Assembly (NCBI RefSeq): GCF_027923545.1 | Contig: NZ_BROH01000003.1 | Span: forward strand, 186,001 to 250,000 | Direction of reading: 5' to 3' | Length of the DNA stretch: 64,000 nt | DNA from: Sinisalibacter aestuarii | GTDB taxonomy: Bacteria; Pseudomonadota; Alphaproteobacteria; Rhodobacterales; Rhodobacteraceae | Shown: positions 39,783 through 48,359 of the stretch, one piece after another | Layout of the letters: every line of letters starts with the position of its first letter | How positions within the stretch are numbered: the first letter of the stretch is position 1 | Position numbers and translations under genes: made by a program | The notes under the pieces: generated by a model | Seen by the model: the letters and a program-made list of their open reading frames with translations, nothing else | What the model was told of the DNA's origin: nothing | The model's database searches: none

Positions 39783-39834
39783 CCAAAGCGCTTTGGACGC
39801 GGCCAAAGTCGCGCATGGACAGGCCCCCTGTCAA
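39783..39834 (-). promoter_or_regulatory. aglE promoter with AglR-type operator
   Basis: A perfect 14-base palindrome CCAAAGCGCTTTGG (39783-39796) has the CG-centred form of LacI-family operators. On the minus strand TTGACA (39834-39829) lies ~33 bases upstream; no good -10 hexamer is obvious at standard spacing. AglR bound here would cover the start of the aglEFGAK transcript. Confidence 0.6.
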
Positions 39835-39903
39835 TGATCATCCGGTGATTGCAGAAAATATACGCAGTTTTTTAGTATAGTTGATGAATTCCTAGGGTTT
39901 CTT

Positions 39904-39933
39904 TTGACAGTCGGAGAGAATCCGCACTAGTCT
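39904..39933 (+). promoter_or_regulatory. sigma70-like promoter for aglR
   Basis: TTGACA (39904-39909), an 18-base spacer and TAGTCT (39928-39933) lie 40 bases before the aglR start. Confidence 0.5.
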
Positions 39934-39942
39934 CACGCCACC

Positions 39943-39958
39943 TTCAAAGCGGTTTGAA
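39943..39958 (+). promoter_or_regulatory. second AglR-type operator, overlapping the aglR leader
   Basis: TTCAAAGCGGTTTGAA is a near-perfect palindrome sharing CAAAGCG.TTTG with the site at 39783. Its place just after the predicted aglR promoter suggests autorepression. Confidence 0.55.
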
Positions 39959-39972
39959 ATATTCCGGTTGCA

Positions 39973-41010
39973 ATGAAACTCAAAGAGCTCTCAGAGCTGT
40001 TGCATTTGTCGCAGACCACGGTGAGCCGGGCGCTGAACGGCTACCCGGAGGTTTCCGAGGCGACGCGCAAGCGCGTTCAGGCCGCCGCCGCCGCCCATGG
40101 CTACCGGCCCAATATTCGTGCCCGCTCGCTGGCGACCGGACGGGCGCTGGCGATCGGCCATGTCATCCCGCTCACCTCGAAGCACGAGATGGTCAACCCG
40201 ATCTTCGCCGATTTCATCGCCGGCGCGGGCGAGGTCTATTCGGCGCGCGGCTACGACATGCTGTTATCGCTCGTTGCAGACGAGGAACAGGAGCACGCCT
40301 ATCGCGAATTGAAGACGAAGGGCGCGGTCGACGGGCTGATCATTCATGCCCCGCGCACCGGCGACCGGCGTATCCATCTGCTCAACGAGATCGGCCTGCC
40401 CTTCGTCGTCCATGGCCGCGCCACCGATGCCGACGAGCCCTATTGCTGGGTCGATATGAACAACACCCATGCCTTCCGCCGCGCCACCGATCTGCTGCTC
40501 GATCTCGGCCACCGCCGGATCGCGCTGGTGAACGGGCTTGAGAGCATGGATTTCGCGCAGCGCCGCCGCGCCGGGTTCGAAGAGGCCCATGCCGCGCGCG
40601 GCCTTGCCCCCGACCCTGCCCTGATGTCGTCCGACGAGATGACCGAGGGCTATGGCCACGATACCGCCCGCGCCCTGCTCGCCGCCGATGCGCCGCCCAC
40701 CGCCTTTCTCGTCTCGTCGATCATCACCGCCATCGGCGTGCGCCGCGCCATCGAGGAGCTGGGCCTGCGGATGGGGCGCGACGTGTCGGTCATCACCCAT
40801 GACGACGATCTGAGCTATCTGCAGAACCGGGCCGATGTGCCGGTCTTCACCGCCACCCGCTCGTCGGTGCGCGATGCCGGGCGGCGCGCCGCCTCGATGC
40901 TGCTCGACCGGATCGAAAATCCCGGCGCCGAGCCCTGCCAGGAATTGTTCGAGGCCGAGCTGCTCCTCGGCCAGTCCACCGGCCCCCTGTTGGAAAGCCC
41001 TCCGAAATGA
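39973..41010 (+). CDS. aglR: LacI family transcriptional regulator AglR
   Basis: 345 residues. The N-terminal LacI helix-turn-helix reads LKELSELLHLSQTTVSRALN with hinge helix RARSLAT, followed by a periplasmic-binding-protein-like sugar sensor domain (IGHVIPLTSKHEMVNPIFAD onward). It is divergent from aglEFGAK and expected to repress it until an alpha-glucoside binds. Its stop overlaps the GH1 gene (ATGA), so bgl and glk are under the same control. Confidence 0.88.
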   Translation: MKLKELSELLHLSQTTVSRALNGYPEVSEATRKRVQAAAAAHGYRPNIRARSLATGRALAIGHVIPLTSKHEMVNPIFADFIAGAGEVYSARGYDMLLSLVADEEQEHAYRELKTKGAVDGLIIHAPRTGDRRIHLLNEIGLPFVVHGRATDADEPYCWVDMNNTHAFRRATDLLLDLGHRRIALVNGLESMDFAQRRRAGFEEAHAARGLAPDPALMSSDEMTEGYGHDTARALLAADAPPTAFLVSSIITAIGVRRAIEELGLRMGRDVSVITHDDDLSYLQNRADVPVFTATRSSVRDAGRRAASMLLDRIENPGAEPCQELFEAELLLGQSTGPLLESPPK

Positions 41011-42338
41011 CCTTCACATTCAAACGCACCGATCTGCCGGACGGGTTCCTGTTCGGCACCGCCACCTCCGCCTACCAGATCGAGGGCCATCGCTTCGGCG
41101 GCGCGGGCGAAACCCATTGGGACAGCTTCGCCGCCACGCCCGGCAACGTGGTCAATGCCGAGACCGGCGCGGTGGGCTGCGATTCCTACCACCGCTGGGG
41201 CGAAGACCTCGACCTGGTGGCCGGCGCCAATCTCGACGTCTACCGCTTCTCGACAAGCTGGGCCCGGGTGCTGCCGGAGGGGCGCGGCGCACCCAACCCC
41301 GAGGGCCTCGATTATTACGACCGGCTGGTCGACGGGATGCTGGAACGCGGGCTGAAACCCGCCGCCACGCTCTACCATTGGGAACTGCCCTCACCGCTCT
41401 CCGATCTCGGCGGCTGGCGCAACCGCGACATTGCCGGCTGGTTCGGCGATTTCGCCGAGGTCATCATGGGCCGGATCGGCGACCGGGTCTGGTCGGCCGC
41501 GCCGATCAACGAGCCCTGGTGCGTGAGCTGGCTCAGCCATTTCCTCGGCCAGCACGCGCCGGGCCTGCGCGACATCCGCGCCGCCGCCCGCGCCATGCAT
41601 CATGTGATGCTGGCCCATGGCACCGCCATCGGCGCGATGCGCGGGCTGGGGATGAAAAACCTCGGCGCTGTGTGCAATTTCGAATATGCGCAAGCGCTGG
41701 ATGACAGCCCGGAAGCGCGCAATGTTACAAAGACTTACGACGCGATCTACAACCAGTTTTTCCTCTCCGGCATGTTCCGGGGCCGCTATCCGCAGGAGGT
41801 GATCGACGGTCTCGGCGCCTATCTGCCCAAAGGCTGGGAAGACGATATGGCGCTGATCTCGCAGCCCGTCGACTGGTGCGGGATCAACTACTATACCCGC
41901 AAGCTGATCGGCCCCGCGCCCGGCCCCTGGCCGGCGCTGGCCGAACATGAAGGACCGCTGCCAAAGACCGATATGGGCTGGGAAATCTACCCCGAGGGGC
42001 TAGAGCATTTCCTCACCATGGTGGCGCGCGACTTCACCGGAGATCTGCCGATCTACGTGACCGAGAACGGTATGGCCGCCCCCGATATTCTGACCGATGG
42101 CGCGGTGCGGGACGATGACCGGATCGCCTATATCGACGCGCATGTCGCCGCGCTGCGCCGCGCGCTCGATGCCGGCGTGCCCGTCAAAGGCTATTTCGTC
42201 TGGTCACTGCTCGACAATTACGAATGGGCGCTCGGCTACGGCAAACGCTTCGGCCTCGTCCATGTCGACTTCGACAGCCTTGAACGCACCCCCAAGGCCT
42301 CGTATCAGGCCCTCAAAGCCGCGCTTGCCCGGAGCTGA
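41007..42338 (+). CDS. GH1 family beta-glucosidase
   Basis: 443 residues, cytoplasmic. The GH1 acid/base Glu169 (PINEPW) and nucleophile Glu353 (YVTENGMA) are both present, with FLFGTATSAYQIEG at the N-terminus and the sugar-binding YHWELP. It hydrolyses beta-glucosides to glucose. It is coupled to aglR by a four-base overlap and followed 2 bases later by glucokinase. Confidence 0.92.
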   Translation: MTFTFKRTDLPDGFLFGTATSAYQIEGHRFGGAGETHWDSFAATPGNVVNAETGAVGCDSYHRWGEDLDLVAGANLDVYRFSTSWARVLPEGRGAPNPEGLDYYDRLVDGMLERGLKPAATLYHWELPSPLSDLGGWRNRDIAGWFGDFAEVIMGRIGDRVWSAAPINEPWCVSWLSHFLGQHAPGLRDIRAAARAMHHVMLAHGTAIGAMRGLGMKNLGAVCNFEYAQALDDSPEARNVTKTYDAIYNQFFLSGMFRGRYPQEVIDGLGAYLPKGWEDDMALISQPVDWCGINYYTRKLIGPAPGPWPALAEHEGPLPKTDMGWEIYPEGLEHFLTMVARDFTGDLPIYVTENGMAAPDILTDGAVRDDDRIAYIDAHVAALRRALDAGVPVKGYFVWSLLDNYEWALGYGKRFGLVHVDFDSLERTPKASYQALKAALARS

Positions 42339-42340
42339 TC

Positions 42341-43318
42341 ATGGTCACTGGCCCCGCCGACACCTATTCGCTGCTCGCCGATATCGGCGGCACGAACACC
42401 CGCGTGGCCCTGGCGCGCGGCACCGAGCTGCTGCCCGATACGATCCGCAAATACCGCAACGCCGATTATCCGGGGCTTGAGACGGTGCTCAGCACCTTTC
42501 TCGCCGAAGAAGGCAATCCCGATTGCGCCGGGGCTTGCGTGGCCGCCGCCGGCCCGGTGCGCGACGGGGTGGCGACGCTGACCAACCTCGACTGGACGAT
42601 CGACGGCGAAACCGTCGCCCGCGCCGCCCATGCCGAAACGGTGGCTGTGCTGAACGATCTGCAGGCCCAGGGCCATGCGCTCGGCCATCTCGCCCCCGAG
42701 GCGCTGACCACCATCCTCGACGGCCCCGATGCCGGGCCGCAGGCGGCCAAGCTGGTGATCGGCCTAGGCACCGGCTTCAACTGCGCCCCGGTCTACGAAA
42801 CGCCGGGCGGGCGCTACGTGCCCCCGGCCGAGGCGGGCCACGCCAATCTGCCGATCCGCACCGAGGCGGAGCTGGAACTGTGCCGCGAGCTGGAAAACGT
42901 CCACGGCTTTCCCTCCGTCGAAGAGGTGCTGTCGGGCCGCGGCCTCGTTCACACCTATGCCTGGCTGGCGCGCCGGGCGGGCAACCCGCGCGAGGTGACC
43001 AGCGCCGGGATCTTCGCCGCTGCCGAGTCGGGCAGCGATCCGGTGGCCGAAGAGACGCTGCGCCTCTTCGTCAAGATGTTCGGCACCGTCACCGGCAACC
43101 TCTCTCTGATCCACCTGCCCTTTGGCGGGATTTTCCTTATCGGCGGCATGGCGCGCGCCGTCACCCCCTGGCTCGGGCCCCTCGGCTATGGCGAGGCGAT
43201 GCGCGACAAGGGCCGCTTTTCAGGCTTCATGAAGAATTTCCCCGTCTACGTGATCGAAGACGACTACGCCGCGCTGACCGGCTGCGCCCATCACCTGGCC
43301 GCCCGGCTCGCGCGATAA
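42341..43318 (+). CDS. glk: glucokinase
   Basis: 325 residues of the bacterial Glk family (not ROK). ATP-binding LLADIGGTNTRVALA (11-25), NLDWTID and catalytic Asp106 (VLNDLQAQGHAL) are intact. It phosphorylates the glucose released by AglA and the GH1 enzyme, completing the route from glucoside to glucose 6-phosphate. It is the last gene of the aglR-bgl-glk unit. Confidence 0.92.
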   Translation: MVTGPADTYSLLADIGGTNTRVALARGTELLPDTIRKYRNADYPGLETVLSTFLAEEGNPDCAGACVAAAGPVRDGVATLTNLDWTIDGETVARAAHAETVAVLNDLQAQGHALGHLAPEALTTILDGPDAGPQAAKLVIGLGTGFNCAPVYETPGGRYVPPAEAGHANLPIRTEAELELCRELENVHGFPSVEEVLSGRGLVHTYAWLARRAGNPREVTSAGIFAAAESGSDPVAEETLRLFVKMFGTVTGNLSLIHLPFGGIFLIGGMARAVTPWLGPLGYGEAMRDKGRFSGFMKNFPVYVIEDDYAALTGCAHHLAARLAR

Positions 43319-43331
43319 AAAACCGGATCGC

Positions 43332-43347
43332 GTAAGGCAATCTTAAC
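43332..43347 (+). promoter_or_regulatory. CtrA-like site before the chemotaxis operon
   Basis: GTAA-N7-TTAAC matches the CtrA consensus TTAA-N7-TTAA with one mismatch. An inverted repeat CCCCCTG/CAGGGGG (43349-43355 with 43383-43389) follows immediately and may lie in the leader. CtrA control of motility is established in several Rhodobacterales. Confidence 0.35.
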
Positions 43348-43432
43348 ACCCCCTGCCGTATGCCGGATGCAACGGACGGCAACAGGGGGCTGAGGTGGCT
43401 CATTCCATTCACAAACTGGCCGGGTGCGGCGC

Positions 43433-43717
43433 ATGACGGCGCAGGTGCTCCGGCTGGATCCCCGGCTCGATCTGCGCAGTGCCGCGCCGCTGGCGCAAGC
43501 GCTGCTCGCAGCCCGTGGCGCTGATCTCGATCTCGATGCCGCCGGGGTGACGCTGCTCGGCGCGCTGCCCTTGCAAGCGATCCGCGCCGCTGCCCGAAGC
43601 TGGGCCGCGGACGGCCATCGCCTCACCCTCGTCAACGCCTCAGACGATCTGGCGGATCAACTCGCGCTCCTCGGCTTCACCGCCGCGACCGTCACGCAAT
43701 GGGAGGTGTTGCCATGA
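43433..43717 (+). CDS. STAS domain protein at the head of the che operon
   Basis: 94 residues of STAS type (LDLDAAGVTLLGALPLQAIRA). The usual phospho-acceptor Ser/Thr after the aspartate is not evident (DAAGVTLLGAL), so it may act as an unphosphorylated docking module. A GTG 3 codons upstream is an alternative start; neither has a strong ribosome-binding site. Its stop overlaps the cheY start (ATGA). Confidence 0.7.
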   Translation: MTAQVLRLDPRLDLRSAAPLAQALLAARGADLDLDAAGVTLLGALPLQAIRAAARSWAADGHRLTLVNASDDLADQLALLGFTAATVTQWEVLP

Positions 43718-44082
43718 CCCTGCAGGTGCTCGCGGTGGATGACAGCCGCACGATGCGCGACATGGTCCGCCTGGCGCTGACCGGCGCGGGCTTTGGCACC
43801 CATCTTGCCGAAGACGGGCTCGATGCGCTCGGCAAGCTCGACGAGATCGCGCCGCCCGATGCCATCATCACCGATATCAACATGCCCCGGCTCGACGGAT
43901 TCGGGCTTATCGAGGCGGTGCGCGCCCGCGACGCGCTGCGCGCTGTGCCGATCCTCGTGCTCACCACCGAGAGCGCCGACGGGATGAAGGCACGCGCCCG
44001 CGCCGCCGGCGCCACCGGCTGGATCGTCAAACCGTTCCAGCCGAGCCAGCTCGTGCGCGCGCTGCGCATGGTCACGGGGTAG
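43714..44082 (+). CDS. cheY: chemotaxis response regulator CheY
   Basis: 122 residues, a stand-alone receiver. Acidic pair Asp9-Asp10, phospho-acceptor Asp54 (ITDINMPRLDG), Thr in VLTTES and Lys in VKPFQP are all conserved. A GGGAGG site within the STAS gene precedes the ATG. It should carry the signal from CheA to the flagellar motor or act as a phosphate sink. Confidence 0.88.
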   Translation: MTLQVLAVDDSRTMRDMVRLALTGAGFGTHLAEDGLDALGKLDEIAPPDAIITDINMPRLDGFGLIEAVRARDALRAVPILVLTTESADGMKARARAAGATGWIVKPFQPSQLVRALRMVTG

Positions 44083-44086
44083 GCAC

Positions 44087-46165
44087 ATGTCGGACCCGAT
44101 GGCCGAAATCCGCGCCTCCTTCTTCATTGAATGCGAGGAACTGCTCGAAGCGCTGCAGGACGGGCTGCAGACGATGCTCGATGGCACACACGATGGCGAG
44201 ACGGTCAATACCGTTTTCCGCGCCGTCCATTCGATCAAGGGTGGCGCCGGGGCCTTCGGGCTCGACGATCTGGTGAGCTTCGCCCACAGCTTCGAAACCG
44301 CGCTCGACGCGCTGCGCGCCGGCACGCTCGCACTCGGCGATGCGGCGCTGAAAACCTTCTTTCAGGGGGCCGATGTGCTTTCCGACCTGGTGCGCGAGGC
44401 CCGCGATGGCACCGCGCACGACCCGGCCGGCAGCGGCCCGGTTCTGGCCGCCCTCGACATGCTGATCGGTGCCGCCGCCGTGGATGGCCGCGCCGACGAT
44501 GCGATGGACTTCCAGCCCGCGATGATCGCGCTCGATCTCGATTTGGGCGATGATGCCACCGCGGCGGAGCACCTTTACCGCATCCGATTCCGGCCCGCAG
44601 CGATGCTCTATGCCAGCGGCAACGAGCCGCTGCACCTGTTGCGCGCCCTGCGTGAGCTCGGGCCGGTCCGGACCCGCTGTATCGAAGACGATCTGCCGCC
44701 GCTCGACGCGCTCGATCCCGAACAAGCCTGTCTGGCCTGGGATATCGAGCTTGCGGCCGCGGCGGGCGAGGCCGATATCCGCGAGGTTTTCGAGTTCGTC
44801 GACGGGCTGTGCGATCTGGAGATCCACGAAGATGAGAGCATGCCCGCGGCCACTCCCCCGCCCGATCTCACGGCGCTCACGCCGCCCGCTGCGCCGGAAC
44901 AAACGACCGGGGCTGGCCCCGCCATGTCCGCCACGCCAACCACGCCACGCGCCACGGTGCGCGTCGATCTCGACCGGATCGACAGGCTGGTCAACCTCGT
45001 GGGCGAAATCGTCATCAACCAGGCGATGCTGAGCCAGAGTGTCGAGGCGGCGGGCCTGCCGCCGAACTCGCCGGTACGCAGCGGGCTGGAAGAGTTTCTC
45101 CAGCTCACCCGCGACATTCAGGACAGCGTGATGATGATCCGCGCCCAACCGGTCAAATCGCTGTTTCAGCGGATGAGCCGGATCGTGCGTGAAGCCTCCG
45201 CCGCCATCGGCAAAGAGGTTCGCCTGCATACCGAGGGCGAGGCCACCGAGATCGACAAGACCGTTATCGAACGCCTCGCCGATCCGCTCACCCATATGAT
45301 CCGCAACGCCGTCGATCACGGACTGGAACAGGCCGAAGCCCGCAGCGCCGCCGGCAAACCGCGCGAGGGGGATATCTTTCTGAGCGCATTCCATCGCTCC
45401 GGGCGGGTGGTGATCGAGCTGCGCGACGATGGCGCCGGCATCGACCGCGACAAGGTGTTTCGCAAGGCTGTCGAGCGCGGGCTGATCGAGGCCGAGGCGC
45501 GGCTCAGCGATGGCGAGATCGACAACCTGCTGTTTCTGCCTGGCTTTTCCACCGCCGACGCGATCTCGGCCCTGTCCGGGCGTGGCGTTGGCATGGATGT
45601 GGTGCGCACCGCCATCCAGGCGCTTGGTGGACGGATTTCGATCGCGTCGGAGCGGGGCCAGGGCACCACGTTCACGATCTCCCTGCCGCTCACCCTGGCG
45701 GTGCTCGATGGCATGGTGATCACCGTCGCCGGCGAAACGCTCGTCGTCCCGCTCAGCGCCATTCACGAAACCCTCGCGGTCACGCAGGCCGAGCTGCGCG
45801 CCTTCGGCCCCGCCACCCAGCTCATCGCCCTGCGCGAACGGTTCGTGCCGCTCCTCGATCTCGGCGCCGAGCTGGGCTACCGCACGCCGCTTGACGATTA
45901 TGCCGGTAGCGCGGTGCTGGTGATCGGGCGGGAAGACGGCAGCACCGCCGCCCTTGCCGTCGACACGATCGAAGACCAGCGCCAGGTGGTGATCAAGGGC
46001 TTGCAGGACAGCTATGGCCGCGTGCCGGGCATCGCCGCCGCCACCATCCTCGGCGACGGCCAGATCGCGCTGATCCTCGACCCCCTCGATCTGATCTCCA
46101 CCGCGACGGGCCGCACCCGGCCTGCCGCCGCCCTTGTGCCCGCGATGACAGGAACCGCCCTATGA
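44087..46165 (+). CDS. cheA: chemotaxis histidine kinase CheA
   Basis: 692 residues. The P1 domain carries His48 (FRAVHSIKGGAGAFG). A P2-like region (~150-250) and a Pro/Thr linker lead to the P3 dimerisation domain (~290-345). P4 has an N-box NAVDHGLE (Asn407), G1 DDGAGID (447-453) and G2 GRGVGMDVV (~498-506). The P5 CheW-like domain closes the protein. All five domains are recognisable. Its stop overlaps the cheW start. Confidence 0.94.
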   Translation: MSDPMAEIRASFFIECEELLEALQDGLQTMLDGTHDGETVNTVFRAVHSIKGGAGAFGLDDLVSFAHSFETALDALRAGTLALGDAALKTFFQGADVLSDLVREARDGTAHDPAGSGPVLAALDMLIGAAAVDGRADDAMDFQPAMIALDLDLGDDATAAEHLYRIRFRPAAMLYASGNEPLHLLRALRELGPVRTRCIEDDLPPLDALDPEQACLAWDIELAAAAGEADIREVFEFVDGLCDLEIHEDESMPAATPPPDLTALTPPAAPEQTTGAGPAMSATPTTPRATVRVDLDRIDRLVNLVGEIVINQAMLSQSVEAAGLPPNSPVRSGLEEFLQLTRDIQDSVMMIRAQPVKSLFQRMSRIVREASAAIGKEVRLHTEGEATEIDKTVIERLADPLTHMIRNAVDHGLEQAEARSAAGKPREGDIFLSAFHRSGRVVIELRDDGAGIDRDKVFRKAVERGLIEAEARLSDGEIDNLLFLPGFSTADAISALSGRGVGMDVVRTAIQALGGRISIASERGQGTTFTISLPLTLAVLDGMVITVAGETLVVPLSAIHETLAVTQAELRAFGPATQLIALRERFVPLLDLGAELGYRTPLDDYAGSAVLVIGREDGSTAALAVDTIEDQRQVVIKGLQDSYGRVPGIAAATILGDGQIALILDPLDLISTATGRTRPAAALVPAMTGTAL

Positions 46166-46641
46166 CCGATGCCATCCCCACCGCCGCTCCGGACCGCACC
46201 GGCGCGGAAATCGAGCTTCTGTCCTTTGTCGTCGGCGGGCAGGATTACTGCGTCGATATCATGTCGGTGCGCGAGATCCGCGGTGGCGCGCGGGCCACGC
46301 CGCTGCCGCATGCGCCACCCTATATGCGCGGCGTGATCAATCTGCGCGGCACCGTCCTGCCGATCATGGATCTCGCGGCCCGGCTCGACCTCGGCCACGA
46401 GGCGGAGACCGGGCGCAACGTGATCATCGTCGTCGCCATCGGCGGCCGTACCATGGGCCTTGTGGTCGATGCGGTCTCCGATATCCTGTCGGTCGCCGGA
46501 CAGGCGCTGCAAACCCCGCCAGATCTTCCGGCCGACAATGCCCGCAGCTTCGTCTCGGCCCTCACCATCGTGGAGGAGCGGATGATCCGCGTGCTCGATC
46601 TCACCGCCTTGCTGCCGCCCGCCGGCGAGGCGGCGGCGTGA
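46162..46641 (+). CDS. cheW: chemotaxis coupling protein CheW
   Basis: 159 residues with the CheW fold: LSFVVGGQDYCVDIMSVREI, then APPYMRGVINLRGTVLPIMD and GLVVDAVSDIL. It links CheA to the chemoreceptor. It overlaps both cheA and cheR by four bases. Confidence 0.94.
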   Translation: MTDAIPTAAPDRTGAEIELLSFVVGGQDYCVDIMSVREIRGGARATPLPHAPPYMRGVINLRGTVLPIMDLAARLDLGHEAETGRNVIIVVAIGGRTMGLVVDAVSDILSVAGQALQTPPDLPADNARSFVSALTIVEERMIRVLDLTALLPPAGEAAA

Positions 46642-47546
46642 GCCTGCTGCCGTCGACGCCGCCCGGCAAGGCGCCGCCCGCCTCCGGGCTGCATGGCCCC
46701 GAACTCGATGCCGCCTCGTTCCGCCGCATCGCCGCCATCGCCCACCGCGAGGCCGGGCTCTACATCGCGCCTGCCAAGGCAGCGATGGTGCGCACCCGCC
46801 TCGCCCGCCGGCTGCGTGCCCTCGCCCTGCCCGGCTTCGCCGCCTATTGCGATATGGTCGAGGGCGCCGGAGGACTGGCCGAACGCGGCGCGATGATCTC
46901 GGCGCTCACCACCAACGTGTCGCACTTCTTCCGCGAGGCGCACCATTTCGATATCCTGCGCGAGCGCCTTCTGCCGCACCTGGCCGACAAGGTGCGCGCC
47001 GGCGGGCGCGTGCGGATCTGGTCCGCCGGTTGCTCCAACGGGCAGGAACCCTATTCGATCGCCGCGAGCCTCAAAGATGCCGGCCTTTCCGCCACGCAGG
47101 ACGTGCGCATTCTCGGCACCGATATCGACCCGGGCGTCATCGCCCATGCCCGGCGGGGGCGCTACCCTGCGCATATGATGACGGGGCTCTCCGACGACAT
47201 GCGCGCGCGCCATTTCTCTCCCGCTCCCGGCGGCTGGCAGGTCTCGCCCGATCTCGCCGCCCTTGTCAGCTTCCGCACCCTCAACCTGCTTGACGACTGG
47301 CCGATGCGCGGGGCGTTCGACGCCATCTTCTGCCGCAACGTGGTGATCTATTTCGACGCCGAGACCCAGGCCCGCCTCTGGCCACGCTTTGCACACCACC
47401 TGGCGCCGGAAGGCTGGCTGTTTCTCGGCCATTCGGAGCGGGTATCGCCCGCGGCGCAGGCTCATTTCACCAGTCGCGGCCTGACCAGCTACCAGCGCGC
47501 GGGCGCCATCCCGGCGCCCGCCAGACCTGAAGGGAGGCTTGCCTGA
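46638..47546 (+). CDS. cheR: chemoreceptor glutamate methyltransferase CheR
   Basis: 302 residues. An N-terminal helical domain is followed by a SAM-binding domain with TTNVSHFFREAHHF (Arg99), WSAGCSNGQEPYSIA, ILGTDIDPGVI and FDAIFCRNVVIYF. It methylates receptor glutamates and thus sets adaptation. The MCP of this cluster ends in a WDEF tail that could recruit it. It overlaps cheW by 4 bases. Confidence 0.94.
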   Translation: MSLLPSTPPGKAPPASGLHGPELDAASFRRIAAIAHREAGLYIAPAKAAMVRTRLARRLRALALPGFAAYCDMVEGAGGLAERGAMISALTTNVSHFFREAHHFDILRERLLPHLADKVRAGGRVRIWSAGCSNGQEPYSIAASLKDAGLSATQDVRILGTDIDPGVIAHARRGRYPAHMMTGLSDDMRARHFSPAPGGWQVSPDLAALVSFRTLNLLDDWPMRGAFDAIFCRNVVIYFDAETQARLWPRFAHHLAPEGWLFLGHSERVSPAAQAHFTSRGLTSYQRAGAIPAPARPEGRLA

Positions 47547-47932
47547 TGCCCCTGCGCGACCAGATCCGGATCATCGTGGTCGATGACATGTCGACCAGCC
47601 GCGGCCTTATCACCCAGGCGCTTGACGGGTTCGGCGTGCGCCAGGTCGAAACCGCGCCCGATGGCCCCTCGGCACTGGCCAAGATCGCGCGCTGGCCCGT
47701 CCATCTGGTGATTTCGGACATGAACATGCCGGGCATGAACGGGCTACAGCTTTTGCACGCGCTGCGCAGCGGCGCCGCGACACGCGGTGTCGGGTTTCTG
47801 CTGATCACCGGCCGCGCCGACCGGCAGATCGTGGATACGGGAAAGCGGTTGGGGATGAACAACTTCCTGGCCAAGCCGTTCCAGCCCGCCGATCTGCGCG
47901 GCGCGATCGAAGCCGTCGTGGGCCGCCTGTAA
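47546..47932 (+). CDS. second CheY-type response regulator
   Basis: 128 residues, a receiver only. The acidic pair (VVDDMS), phospho-acceptor Asp58 (VISDMNMPGMNGLQLL), Thr in LITGRA and Lys in AKPFQPADL are present. Its start overlaps the cheR stop by one base (TGATG). Two CheY proteins in one operon are usual in alphaproteobacteria, one often draining phosphate from the other. Confidence 0.88.
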   Translation: MPLRDQIRIIVVDDMSTSRGLITQALDGFGVRQVETAPDGPSALAKIARWPVHLVISDMNMPGMNGLQLLHALRSGAATRGVGFLLITGRADRQIVDTGKRLGMNNFLAKPFQPADLRGAIEAVVGRL

Positions 47933-47933
47933 T

Positions 47934-48311
47934 ATGGACGGATCCGGCGAGGCCATCGCGCTCGGCACGCTCCTTGCCCGGCTCGCCGGCGAGCTGGACG
48001 AGGCCGCGGCGGGGTGCCTTACGGTGCAGGCCGCGATCTCGACGCTGCTCGACCGGGCCGATCACCCCGATCTGGGCGAGGACATCCACATGCTGCAGGA
48101 TGTCGACCGGTTGCAGCAAACCCTGCGCGCCCTCGCGGGGGTGCTCGCCCTGGCTGCCGCCGCTGCCCCCGACACGCCGGTCCAGCGTTCCGATATCGCC
48201 CGCAGCACCCGGCTGGCGAGCCTCGCGGAGCGGCTGTTCCCGGCCCGAAGCGCCGCGCCGGCACGCAAGACGGGGCCGCGCCCGGCGGCACCTGGCATCA
48301 CCTGGTTCTAG
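47934..48311 (+). CDS. uncharacterised chemotaxis-operon protein, possible CheZ-like phosphatase
   Basis: 125 residues, one base after the second cheY stop. Residues ~5-75 are predicted helical (two long helices separated near HPDLGED), then a Pro/Ala/Arg-rich flexible linker, then an aromatic tail GITWF. In the second helix DRLQQTLR has Asp58 and Gln62 four apart, the CheZ catalytic Asp-x3-Gln arrangement followed by Arg. CheZ likewise ends in a flexible linker and a CheY-binding peptide. Overall similarity is too low for a firm call. It is shorter than E. coli CheZ (214). Confidence 0.6.
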   Translation: MDGSGEAIALGTLLARLAGELDEAAAGCLTVQAAISTLLDRADHPDLGEDIHMLQDVDRLQQTLRALAGVLALAAAAAPDTPVQRSDIARSTRLASLAERLFPARSAAPARKTGPRPAAPGITWF

Positions 48312-48359
48312 CCAGAGCCGATGCCGGCCGGACCGTAAAGCCCCGCTCAGTGGATGTGA

